Assembly: GCF_036030735.1 (NCBI RefSeq)
Contig: NZ_CP107928.1
Location: forward strand, 5,518,001-5,582,000
Direction: 5' to 3'
DNA from: Streptomyces sp. NBC_00425
GTDB lineage: Bacteria; Actinomycetota; Actinomycetes; Streptomycetales; Streptomycetaceae
DNA: 64,000 bases
Part shown: positions 31,601 to 39,608 of the stretch, piece after piece
Position numbering within the stretch: the first letter of the stretch is position 1
How the letters are laid out: each line of letters starts with the position of its first letter
Program-made: the position numbers and the translations under genes
The notes under the pieces: generated by a model
The model's input: the letters and a program-made list of their open reading frames with translations, nothing else
The model's database searches: none
Told to the model about the DNA's origin: nothing

Positions 31601-31837
31601 TACTGGCTTGTGTCGTCGACCAGAGCGGGCCACGACGGTCGGCCCCGTGAGGATGGTGCGCGAGCTCCCAGCTTGGGGAGCTGCAATCAACTACGGCCAG
31701 CTTGGACGTTGACCTGGGCGAACGGTCGGTCCGTGGCGTCGGGCTGGGCTGTACCCACCGTGCTCCCCCGCGGTCGGGGACCTGCTATTTTCAACGACTT
31801 GACTACTTGGGTCTAGGCGCCGTGACAACCTGTAGTC

Positions 31838-32857
31838 GTGACCCCTCAGCGACGCATCACAGAGTTCGGCATGGTCGCCGAACTCACCAGGTCAATCATG
31901 CTTGAGCCTCGTGCACTGCGCGATGAGAGCATTCCGAAAGAATTGCTCGAATACGCGAATGAGTGTCATCTCTATCTGATCGGGCATCGTCCGCTTACTG
32001 TCGTTGACCCTGACTCGCTCAGCGTGGATGACGATCTAATCACGGCACGATTCATTAGTTATGAACAGTCCGAAGATGCGATCGTGGAGTGCTTCTGGAG
32101 GCAGCCGGGATTGTCGGGTGCTGTAAGTATTGAATCGGACTGGCCGCACAATGTGCTGAAGATGAAGGACTCTTCGGGGCGTCAGATCGCGAGAGGGAAC
32201 GCCAGTTATTTTCTGGCTTATGCCATGGCCCAGACAGATTCGGACATGGAAAGGATTCCAGTAGATTCCCAGTTTCTAGATCTGATGGTCGACTACGTGG
32301 GGAAGGCCTACGGTGCGGAAGGTAGTCGAGGGGCGATAACCCGGCTTCAGTCGCACAGTACACTCCAGAGGATTCTGACTGAACTTCCTCGGGATATGGA
32401 AGCCTGGATTGTTCTGCTAAATAGCGACTCGCAAACACTCTTCACGTCGATTGTGCCATCTGGTGAAAGAGGTGATGCTGCGGACTTGGAAGATGATCAG
32501 CACCTAGAGCGAGCCCTGAGCGGCCCGCTTAGAGAGGAGATGATCGTCGACTTCCTGGAAGGGTGCTTGATTAAGTATTTTCAACCCCCTTATAACGTGC
32601 AGCTAAAAAAGACATTCCCGCAGGCGTCTGCAAAGCCCTTGGCTGAACTCTATGCGCGAGATTTGAATCTGGTTGGTTTTGAGCTAGACACCAAACACCT
32701 CAGCATGCGACTGCGGTCAACAGAAGTGCGTCCTAGTTTCGGGCATGTAGTCATGTATCCCTTGCATGACCCAGAAGAACGCAAGGACATGTTTGATTTC
32801 GTTGACGATATTGAAGTGCTTCGTGCGCGCAGAGAGGATCCTGAAGCGATGAGTTGA
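31838..32857 (+). CDS. GIY-YIG-like protein of unknown function
   Basis: A protein of up to 339 residues in clearly A/T-richer sequence than its neighbours, a sign of recent transfer. Residues about 150-185 read LMVDYVGKAYGAEGSRGAIT, then RLQSHSTLQRIL, which looks like the YIG...R...H part of a GIY-YIG nuclease fold. About 65 residues later EGCLIKYFQPPYN fits the closing E-LI-P-N motif. No classical GIY start is clear. The C-terminal 80 residues (LVGFELDTKHLSMRLRSTEV) form an extra domain. The GTG 31838 start lacks a ribosome binding site. A nuclease or defence role is possible and untested. Confidence 0.5.
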   Translation: MTPQRRITEFGMVAELTRSIMLEPRALRDESIPKELLEYANECHLYLIGHRPLTVVDPDSLSVDDDLITARFISYEQSEDAIVECFWRQPGLSGAVSIESDWPHNVLKMKDSSGRQIARGNASYFLAYAMAQTDSDMERIPVDSQFLDLMVDYVGKAYGAEGSRGAITRLQSHSTLQRILTELPRDMEAWIVLLNSDSQTLFTSIVPSGERGDAADLEDDQHLERALSGPLREEMIVDFLEGCLIKYFQPPYNVQLKKTFPQASAKPLAELYARDLNLVGFELDTKHLSMRLRSTEVRPSFGHVVMYPLHDPEERKDMFDFVDDIEVLRARREDPEAMS

Positions 32858-33020
32858 GACTCGATTGATCCCCTTGCCGCCAGCCGCCCCAGCTCCGAAA
32901 TGTGCGTCTCCTGTGAGTAGCTCTTCCTGAGTCTGCGTTTGAGATCTGCCGTATCCCGGGCTGGGTGGGGGCGATGAGCCCCGCGTGAGTGGTTCTGGGG
33001 TTGGGTATCTGCCGGATGGC

Positions 33021-34295
33021 CTAAGAGTCAAATACAGCAAACTGATATACGCCTTGAACGGTCGACATGAGGAATCGCTCACGAAGCTCATCTTTATCCG
33101 TGAACTCTTCAAGCTCCCGTCTCGAATAGAACTTGACCGCTCCATCCCTGAGGAAGTCAATATAGTAGTGGCGCATGATTCGACTCCCCAAATGCTCGGC
33201 GACTGGATCCGCAACTTCGATAATTATCGCCCGATGGGCAATTCTGATACACTCGCCAATCAATTCCCTCACAGCCTCCGCCGAAGCCATATGATGCAAA
33301 ACATTCTTGCAGATGGCGACGGAGAATGTCTTGTCGGCAAAAGGGAGATCCGTGGCGTCGTGGTTTGTGTAAAGCAGCGAGGATGCTGGGTGCGGCAAGC
33401 TGCGCGTCTTTCGAATCAATTCGATCTGACTCCACGCCACATCGTTTCCGACCACGATCGGAATATCCCCCCTCTCTGCCAGCGCATTACATAGCCCATT
33501 CTCGCCGCATGCTACATCGATTATCGAATGCGGACTAACTTCCCGTATGGCCTCGTCAATCACCTTGGCCACATCGCCAAGACTCTGCTCGCACACATAT
33601 TCAGATGCGGCGCGCATGACTGGCTTGACGACCGTGTCATGAAATTGATACCGGTTTCGATATAGCTCATTCCGGGATATTTCATTGTCATGGAATGGAA
33701 TCCGGCCCCGCTCTTTACTTGCCAGGCACTCTTGCGCCACGCCCAAAACCTTCGCGTTCTGCAAAGGGGTGACCGAACCGAGAGGGGTGTCGATATCGAC
33801 GAGCTGAGCGCGAGTTCGCTTCACGCTTCGCAACTTCTGATCGGTGTCTCGACCCCGTATCCTACCCATAAAAGCAATGCCTTTATGGGTCCACTCGCGC
33901 CCCTCGCACTGAAAGACATGAGACAAGAAAGCAATAGGAACAATATCGGCCAACTGGACGCCCGACAATGCCTCCTGGGCGATCTCATTGGCCGCAACGA
34001 TGAAGTCTTCTTGCGCATCCTGCCTCAGGCCCTCACCCAAAAGAGTCCACAATATGCCTTCATTCATAAATATCCTCTCGACCAGGATTCTATGGTCGAT
34101 TACATATGGAACGATCAGAGAGAAATGATTCACCCTGCGGCAGTATTCGAACGCCGCACTATTCACCTGAAATGTATCGGAGAGTGACGGGGCCTCTCGA
34201 TAAAGGCGTCTATAGGTGTCAAATTGCCGCTGGGCCACATCGCTCGCACTTAAGGCATTTTCTCGAGTCGGTGGATTCAGCCTAGACATTTCCAT
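33021..34295 (-). CDS. Nudix-like domain fused to a SAM methyltransferase
   Basis: A 424-residue fusion, again A/T-richer than the surroundings. Residues about 55-175 follow a Nudix fold (ILVERIFMNEGILWTLLGEG, EDFIVAANEIAQEAL, FLSHVFQCEGREWTHKGIAF), but the box is degenerate: NEIAQEA replaces the REUxEE core, so hydrolysis is doubtful. Residues about 255-365 form a class I methyltransferase (SIIDVACGENGLCNALAERG as motif I, then DLPFADKTFSVAICKNVLHH). The C-terminal 55 residues are charged. It is convergent with the GIY-YIG-like gene. Target and role are unknown; a modified nucleotide or RNA pathway would suit both domains. Confidence 0.65.
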   Translation of the reverse strand: MEMSRLNPPTRENALSASDVAQRQFDTYRRLYREAPSLSDTFQVNSAAFEYCRRVNHFSLIVPYVIDHRILVERIFMNEGILWTLLGEGLRQDAQEDFIVAANEIAQEALSGVQLADIVPIAFLSHVFQCEGREWTHKGIAFMGRIRGRDTDQKLRSVKRTRAQLVDIDTPLGSVTPLQNAKVLGVAQECLASKERGRIPFHDNEISRNELYRNRYQFHDTVVKPVMRAASEYVCEQSLGDVAKVIDEAIREVSPHSIIDVACGENGLCNALAERGDIPIVVGNDVAWSQIELIRKTRSLPHPASSLLYTNHDATDLPFADKTFSVAICKNVLHHMASAEAVRELIGECIRIAHRAIIIEVADPVAEHLGSRIMRHYYIDFLRDGAVKFYSRRELEEFTDKDELRERFLMSTVQGVYQFAVFDS

Positions 34296-34476
34296 CCCTC
34301 ACAGCCGATTCGACTCCAGCTGGGTCTTCTTCCAGCTTGCACCCCAACGGCAAAGCATGCACCTGCGCCGGAGCGACACCTGGGCTTGTTTGAGGCGAAC
34401 CACCGACAACGGCTGCCGTCGGCGAGGGGCTGGCGGACTGTCTACGAGGATTGCCGCACAAGCGGTCGTGGGCCGG

Positions 34477-34566
34477 GCTGGTCTCGTGGACGGCCAGGAG
34501 CAGGCCGAGGGTGTAGGCGACGATGAACCGCTTGCGGCCCTTCAATTTCTTGCCCGCGTCGAAGCC
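34477..34566 (-). mobile_element. IS5-type transposase fragment
   Basis: Thirty codons on the minus strand read GFDAGKKLKGRKRFIVAYTL, then GLLLAVHETSPAHDRL, the conserved Y-DAGKK-KGRKRHIVVDTLGLLL block of IS5-family transposases with V-D changed to A-Y at the catalytic Asp. Both ends are lost. The fragment sits where the first half of the excisionase gene should be. Confidence 0.75.
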
Positions 34567-34582
34567 CCTGGTGGCAGCAGGG

Positions 34583-34701
34583 ACGGTGTTGGCAGTACGG
34601 ACTCGCACCGCCTCGCCTCCATCAAGATCGACGGCGCCCGCCGCATCCCTGCCCACGCCGTCACCGACTTCGTCCTCGGCCAGATCGAGGAGGCTGCCTG
34701 A
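34583..34701 (+). pseudogene. C-terminal remnant of the island excisionase
   Basis: The last 32 codons before the integrase read RLASIKIDGARRIPAHAVTD, then FVLGQIEEAA and stop, the wing and tail of a MerR-like excisionase. The helix-turn-helix half is missing and replaced by IS5-type debris. Its stop overlaps the integrase ATG (TGATG at 34699-34703), the usual xis-int coupling. Without the first half it cannot support excision. Confidence 0.7.
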
Positions 34702-35854
34702 TGGCCAGTCAGCGCAAGCGCAATCCGAACGGCGCCGGCACCATCACCAAGCGCAAGGACGGCCGCTTTCAGTGCGTGGTCTACGTGCTCCAACCGGACG
34801 GCACCCGCGCCCGCAAGTTCGCCTACGGCAAGACATGGGCCGAGTGCGACGCCAAGCGCCGGGAGCTGCTCGACAAGGTGGACCAGGGCGTGGCCGTGCC
34901 CACCAAGTCGGCCAAGCTCTCCGAGTGGCTGCCGTACTGGCTGGACAACGTCATCAAGCCCCGGCGCAAGCTCAGCACCTTCGACAAGTACGAAGCGCAC
35001 GTCCGCCTCTACCTGGTGCCTCTCCTCGGTGGCAAGCGGCTCGAAAGCCTCGGCGTCGCCGACGTCCGCCGCTTCCTCATGCGCCTGGAGAAGGAGACGA
35101 CCGCCGCAACCGCCAAGAAGTCGCACCGGGTTCTGCGCTCGGCGCTGACCTCCGCCTGCCGTGAGGAACTCATCACGCGCAACGTCGCCAAGCTCGTCGA
35201 GCCGCCGCGCACGGACAATCGGGAGTTGCAGCCTGGAGCCTCGACGAGACGCTCGACTTCCTCGCGGCCTCTCGTAAGGATCCGCTCTACGCGGCCTTCG
35301 TCCTCGCCATCGCCATGGGCCTGCGGCGGGGCGAGATCATCGGTCTCCGCTGGTCCGACCTCGACCTCGACAACCGCGTCCTCTACGTCCGCCAGCAGAC
35401 CCAGCGCCGTCGCGGCGTCCTCTACGACGACGACCCCAAGAGCCGCCGTCGTCGTGTCGTCCCGCTGCCCGCGCTCTGCATCGCGCCCTTGCGCTGGCAC
35501 CGGATGCGGCAGGCGGCGGCTCGGGCCAAGGCGGGGGAGACCTGGCAGGAGTCGGGCTACGTCTTCACCACCCGTACCGGTCGTCAGGTCGAGCCGCGGA
35601 ACGTCTACCGCTCCTTCACCCGCGTCGCCCAGTCCGCCGGCCTCCGCGTGATCCGGCTGCACGACGCCCGGCACGGCACCGCCACGCTCCTCACGGCGGC
35701 CGGGGTCGCACCGCGCGTCGTGATGGAGATCCTCGGGCACTCGCAGATCAGCATCACCATGGACGTCTACACGCACGTCGTGCAGGACACGCAACGGGAA
35801 GCCATGAGCCACATGGACCGGCTGCTGCGGAAGAGGCGCCCCGGTCGTCAGTGA
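34701..35854 (+). pseudogene. int: Frameshifted tyrosine integrase of the tRNA-Arg island
   Basis: Reading starts well (GAGTITKRKDGRFQCVVYVL, AKLSEWLPYWLDNVIKPRRK) and continues to TDNRELQP, then a one-base deletion near 35235 moves the frame. The rest is in the next frame: WSLDETLDFLAASRKDPLYA, MGLRRGEIIGLRWSDLDLDN (catalytic Arg), VIRLHDARHGTATLLTAAGV (HxxR), LGHSQISITMDVYTHVV (H and Tyr). Joined, it would be about 383 residues and complete. It ends 76 bp before the tRNA gene, the expected place for int. As written it is inactive unless ribosomes shift frame or the base is a sequencing error. Confidence 0.85.
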
Positions 35855-35861
35855 CCGTTGT

Positions 35862-35886
35862 CGTTGATGTCAGATCTGGATGTCAG
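35862..35886 (+). repeat. Arm-type-like site, copy C
   Basis: CGTTGATGTCAG, ATC, TGGATGTCAG: the same pattern as copy A at 23590. It lies between the integrase stop and the terminator next to the tRNA, 47 bp inside the right att copy. Confidence 0.55.
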
Positions 35887-35927
35887 AAGGGGTCCACCTC
35901 CGAAAAATCGGAGGTGGACCCCTTCTG
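35884..35927. terminator. Perfect 20-bp hairpin between integrase and tRNA
   Basis: Arms of 20 bases (35884-35903 and 35908-35927, starting CAGAAGGGG and ending CCCCTTCTG) enclose a loop of four A. It can end transcription of the integrase from the left and of the tRNA from the right. Confidence 0.9.
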
Positions 35928-35930
35928 AAC

Positions 35931-36006
35931 TGGTGCCCCCGGCAGGATTCGAACCTGCGACACCCGCTTTAGGAGAGCGGTGCTCTATCCCCTGAGCTAC
36001 GAAGGC
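35931..36006 (-). tRNA. tRNA-Arg (anticodon CCT)
   Basis: A complete 76-nt tRNA on the minus strand. The acceptor arm pairs GCCTTCG with CGGGGGC (two G-U pairs), the anticodon arm CCGCT/AGCGG encloses CTCCTAA giving anticodon CCT, the T-arm GCAGG/CCTGC encloses TTCGAAT, and CCA is encoded at the 3' end. It reads AGG codons, which are rare in Streptomyces. Its 3' part is the attachment site of the island and stays intact after integration. Confidence 0.96.
35933..35975. repeat. Right attachment-site copy (43-bp direct repeat)
   Basis: Identical to 23464-23506 and lying within the tRNA-Arg gene. The repeat covers the 3' part of the gene from the discriminator to the anticodon loop, a classical integration target. 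The island between the copies measures about 12.5 kb. Confidence 0.9.
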
Positions 36007-36330
36007 GGGGCTTGGGTGAAACCTTGCGCGGGACTCGGTGCACGAGTCGTGGCCAGGTCTCTCGGTCAAGCCCTGAGCGACCTGAGGCGGCAGCTGCGGC
36101 GAGGCGGTGGGCGGAGCCCGCGTGACACGCCGCAGCGCCCGTCGGGGCGCTCGATCAACAGACTACCGGATCGAGGCTCGGACGGGCGCTGGTGTATCGG
36201 AGCGGAGGGGGTGGCCAGGCTGTGTGGCACGCGTGTCGCCACGAGGGAGCACCCTCCCGAGCCGGAGGCGTAGCCCACTGCACCTCCGGTTCGGACGGGA
36301 CGGGAGTCGGGAGCCGTCACACGCGGGCGG
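36007..36330. other. Gap between tRNA and the glycoside hydrolase gene
   Basis: It must hold the tRNA promoter on the minus strand and the end region of the hydrolase gene. A GCGCCCG/CGGGGCGC-type inverted repeat near 36135-36150 could be a terminator for the minus-strand hydrolase operon. No gene is visible. Confidence 0.5.
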
Positions 36331-39300
36331 TCATGACCTGCCGAGCAGGCGCCAGATCTGGTTCTTCTTGGTGGTCAGGGTGCTGCCGGTGTCGCAGGTC
36401 CACTGGTGGACGAGGGCGCCGGGGGCGGTGGAGACGGTGCTGACGTCGACGCACTTGCCGCTGTGTACGGCGACGAGCTGGTAGTCGTGACTGTTGCCGA
36501 GTGCGGTCACCGGTCGGAGGGTGAACCGCTGGTTGTCGGCGCCGGTGCAGGTCCACTGCTGGACGGCGGCGGCGTTGGCGGTGGAGATCCGGGAGATGTC
36601 GAGGCACTTGCCGCTGGAGTGGTTGACGACGGTGTAGGTGTCGGTGGTGCCGCTGACGGGGTGGAAGTCGAAGATCTGCTCCTGGCCGCTCGTGCAGGTG
36701 TTCTGCCGGTACTGGGTGCCGTCGGCGGCGGACTGGCCGGGGTTCTCCAGGCAGAGCGAGCTGTGCTGGGCGACGGCGGTGGAGGAGAAGCCGGTCGCGG
36801 CGCCGGTGTGGAGGTTCTGCGGCGCGAAGGAGATCTCGTCCAGGTGGGGCGCGGAGCTGGAGCGCATGGGCTGGCCGATGTCGCTCCCGCCGCCGGAGTA
36901 GACCACGCCGATGGTCGTGCCGTCGTAGTCGTAGAGCTGGGAGGCGGTGAACTTGACCGTGTTGGCGCCCTTGGCCAGGGTCACGGGGACGGTGTGGGTG
37001 GCGAACTGGTTCCAGTGCAGGGTGCTGGCGAAGTTGACGCGGGTGGCGGCGCGGCCGTTGACGCTGACGTCGGCGTGCTCGGCGTACAGGTCGGGGTTGT
37101 AGTGGTTGGAGGGCAGTTCCTCGGCGTTGGCGTAGCGCATGGTCATGGCGTAGGTGCCGGCCGTGGGCGCGTCGACGGCGAGGGTGAGGGAGTTGGCGGT
37201 TCCGTTGCCGATGCCGGTGACGACTTTGCCGTCGGCCTGGCTGTAGGTGGCGTCGGCGGCCGCGGCGCCGGTGAGGGTGCCGCTCTCGGCCTTGTAGGTG
37301 ACGACGTTGCCGGTGGTGACGGCGTCGCCGGCGCCGAACGGGGTGACGGCCAGGTCGTCCAGGGTCAGGGTGCCGCCGGTGCCGGTGACCTGGACCTTGT
37401 TGATGCCGGCGGTCAGGTGGACCCGGTTGCCGGAGGTGGACCAGGCGCTGGTCGTCGTGCCGGAGAGGATCTGGTCGTCGGCGCTCGCGCCGTTGACCGT
37501 GAGAGAGGCCCGGCCGGTGTTGCGGTAGCGGGCTGTCAGGTCGGCGTAGCCGTCCTGCGCGGAGTAGACCCAGAACGTGGCGGACTTTCCGGAGGTGAGG
37601 TTGACCGAGCCCGCGCCGGACTGGCCCTGGGAGGCGTAGGCGGCGGTGCCGCTGTCGGAGAGGGCGGCCTGCTCGGCCTCGTAGAGCGTGGTGCCCTGGA
37701 CCGCGGCGTTCCGGTACCTCAGGTCGATCTTGTCGACGAGGGCGTCGCCGGTGGTCTTCGCGCCGTTGTCACCGGTGGTGGCCAGGGTGACGGTGTGGCT
37801 GCCGGAGGTGAGGTGCACGGTGGTGTCGCTGTGCCCCCAGACCACCCACTGGAAGCCCACCGGCAGGTCCATCCTGGTCGAGGCGCCGCCGTCGACCCGC
37901 ATGTACACGTCCGTCGGGCCCTTGACGTCGGCGTCCTTGGCGTAGCTGTTGCCGAACACCGACAGGTCGTAGTCGCCGGTGGTGGGCACGGAGACCGGGA
38001 AGGAGATCACCGTGGTCGAGCCGGTGCGCAGACCGCCGACGTCCTTGGTGCCCGAGGTGGCGAACTTGCCGACGTTGCCGGTCGTGCCCTCGGTGTTGAT
38101 GTTGTAGCCGCTGCCGCTGAGCGTGGCGTTCTCGGCCTCGTACGTGCCGGTCCAGGTGCTGTCGGAGGCGGTGGCGCTGCCGGTGCCCCCGGGAGAGACG
38201 ATCACCTGGTACGCGGACATCGCGTCGAGGGTGAGCGGGAGGGTGATCGAGCCGTCGGAGCCCACGGCGACGTCGGCGTCCGAGAGCCGGGTCGGGGTGG
38301 CCGCCGCGCCGATGTAGCCGCTGTAGCGGTCCTGGAACACGCTGACGTGCACGGTGCTGCCGAAGACCGCGGGGTCGATGTTCTTGATCACCGTGCTGGA
38401 GGCGCCGCTGGTGCCGCCGCCGGCGAGGATCACGCGGGCCTGCTTCTTGGCCGTGTCCAGGCTCGCCACGCCCTGGAGGGTGTACGCGGCGTCGGCCTCG
38501 GTACTGGTGACCTTGACGGTGTTGCCGCCCTTCATGGAGCTGTACCAGTTGTACAGCCACCACTGGGCGTTGGGGGTGTTCTGGGCGGCGGCGGAGTCGC
38601 CGAGGTTGCCGTTGATGTTCCAGTACGGCAGGTTGCCGTCGACCTTCTCGTCCTCGAGGGCCGCGATCCACTGGACCATCTGGCCGGGGTCGGTCAGGTG
38701 GTAGCGGTGGGCGTACTCGTTGAGGTTGACGGTGAGGGGAGAGGTGATCCCCGCGGCGGTCTCCACCGCGCGGTAGGCGTCGACGGTGCTGCGGACGCCG
38801 GCCGGGCTGCCCAGGGTGTGCCAGGTCACCACGTCGGGCAGGCAGTTGTTGGCCTTGCAGTAGGTGAGGAACCCCTTGAGGGAGGAGTCGCTGTAACCGG
38901 CGCTGTTGGGTCCCGCCAGCCGCGCCTGGGGCCAGATGCCCTTGATGAAGTCGTACGTCTGGCGCCACTCGGCGTTGAAGTTGGCCAGCGCGCTCGCGTT
39001 GGTGCGCATGCCGTTGAACCAGCCTATGTCGGGCTCGTTGTAGGGCACGAAGACGATGTGGCTCGCGTAGGGGCTGGCCTTCGCCTGCTCGACCTGGGTT
39101 CTCATGTACCCCTGGTACTGCGCGTAGCTGGTCCGTTCGTAGACCCCTCGGTACACGTCCGTCATGTAGATCATGACGTCCCTGCCGCCGCTGTCGACGA
39201 ACGGCTCGGCGACCTCCAGGGCGTCCGAGCCGGGGTGCTGCTGGCCGTCCTGGTACTTGGTGTTGGTGGTCTGCAGCCCCATTCCCTCGATGAGGTTGTT

Positions 39301-39525
39301 CGTCGGCACGTCCGGTCCGTACAGGCCGTACAGCGCCCCGGACGCGCCGCCGCGGAAGGCTCCGGTGGAGGTGGCGAGGTCGACGGTGAGGGTGGGGGTG
39401 GCCGCGGAGGCCGGCGTCGCCGTCACGGTGGTGACGGCGGCCACCACGGTCAGCGGGAGCAGCGTCCTGGTGATGCCGTGGAGGAGGCGTCTCTTGGCCG
39501 AGCGCCTCTGCCCGAGTCTTGGCAT
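36331..39525 (-). CDS. Secreted multidomain glycoside hydrolase with CBMs and ricin-type lectin domain
   Basis: A 1064-residue exported enzyme. A signal peptide ends at ATPASA (residue 41). Residues about 45-430 form a TIM-barrel of clan GH-A look, with acid/base Glu164 in VPYNEPDIGWF and nucleophile Glu270 in VNLNEYAHRYH; GH39-like is my best guess. Residues about 460-600, 615-720 and 740-890 are CBM35/CBM6-like modules (YEAENATLSGSGYN, YEAEQAALSDSGTA, YKAESGTLTGAAAA). The last 140 residues form a ricin-type beta-trefoil (QHSSLCLENPGQ, SGKCLDI, SGKCVDVS with QWTC repeats). It is the last gene of the LacI-ABC cluster. Plant polysaccharide is the likely target. Confidence 0.85.
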   Translation of the reverse strand: MPRLGQRRSAKRRLLHGITRTLLPLTVVAAVTTVTATPASAATPTLTVDLATSTGAFRGGASGALYGLYGPDVPTNNLIEGMGLQTTNTKYQDGQQHPGSDALEVAEPFVDSGGRDVMIYMTDVYRGVYERTSYAQYQGYMRTQVEQAKASPYASHIVFVPYNEPDIGWFNGMRTNASALANFNAEWRQTYDFIKGIWPQARLAGPNSAGYSDSSLKGFLTYCKANNCLPDVVTWHTLGSPAGVRSTVDAYRAVETAAGITSPLTVNLNEYAHRYHLTDPGQMVQWIAALEDEKVDGNLPYWNINGNLGDSAAAQNTPNAQWWLYNWYSSMKGGNTVKVTSTEADAAYTLQGVASLDTAKKQARVILAGGGTSGASSTVIKNIDPAVFGSTVHVSVFQDRYSGYIGAAATPTRLSDADVAVGSDGSITLPLTLDAMSAYQVIVSPGGTGSATASDSTWTGTYEAENATLSGSGYNINTEGTTGNVGKFATSGTKDVGGLRTGSTTVISFPVSVPTTGDYDLSVFGNSYAKDADVKGPTDVYMRVDGGASTRMDLPVGFQWVVWGHSDTTVHLTSGSHTVTLATTGDNGAKTTGDALVDKIDLRYRNAAVQGTTLYEAEQAALSDSGTAAYASQGQSGAGSVNLTSGKSATFWVYSAQDGYADLTARYRNTGRASLTVNGASADDQILSGTTTSAWSTSGNRVHLTAGINKVQVTGTGGTLTLDDLAVTPFGAGDAVTTGNVVTYKAESGTLTGAAAADATYSQADGKVVTGIGNGTANSLTLAVDAPTAGTYAMTMRYANAEELPSNHYNPDLYAEHADVSVNGRAATRVNFASTLHWNQFATHTVPVTLAKGANTVKFTASQLYDYDGTTIGVVYSGGGSDIGQPMRSSSAPHLDEISFAPQNLHTGAATGFSSTAVAQHSSLCLENPGQSAADGTQYRQNTCTSGQEQIFDFHPVSGTTDTYTVVNHSSGKCLDISRISTANAAAVQQWTCTGADNQRFTLRPVTALGNSHDYQLVAVHSGKCVDVSTVSTAPGALVHQWTCDTGSTLTTKKNQIWRLLGRS

Positions 39526-39608
39526 GTGCTTGCGTCCCTTCAGGGATGGGGCTGGTTGTCGCTGCGTCGGCCCCCGTGCCGGACGTGTGGGTGGGTGTCG
39601 CCCGAGGG

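Noticed and set aside
36225..36231. Single TGGCACG word to the right of the tRNA
   Set aside because: The second word 11 bp later is degenerate and the C-rich part is absent, so it is not counted as a repeat copy.
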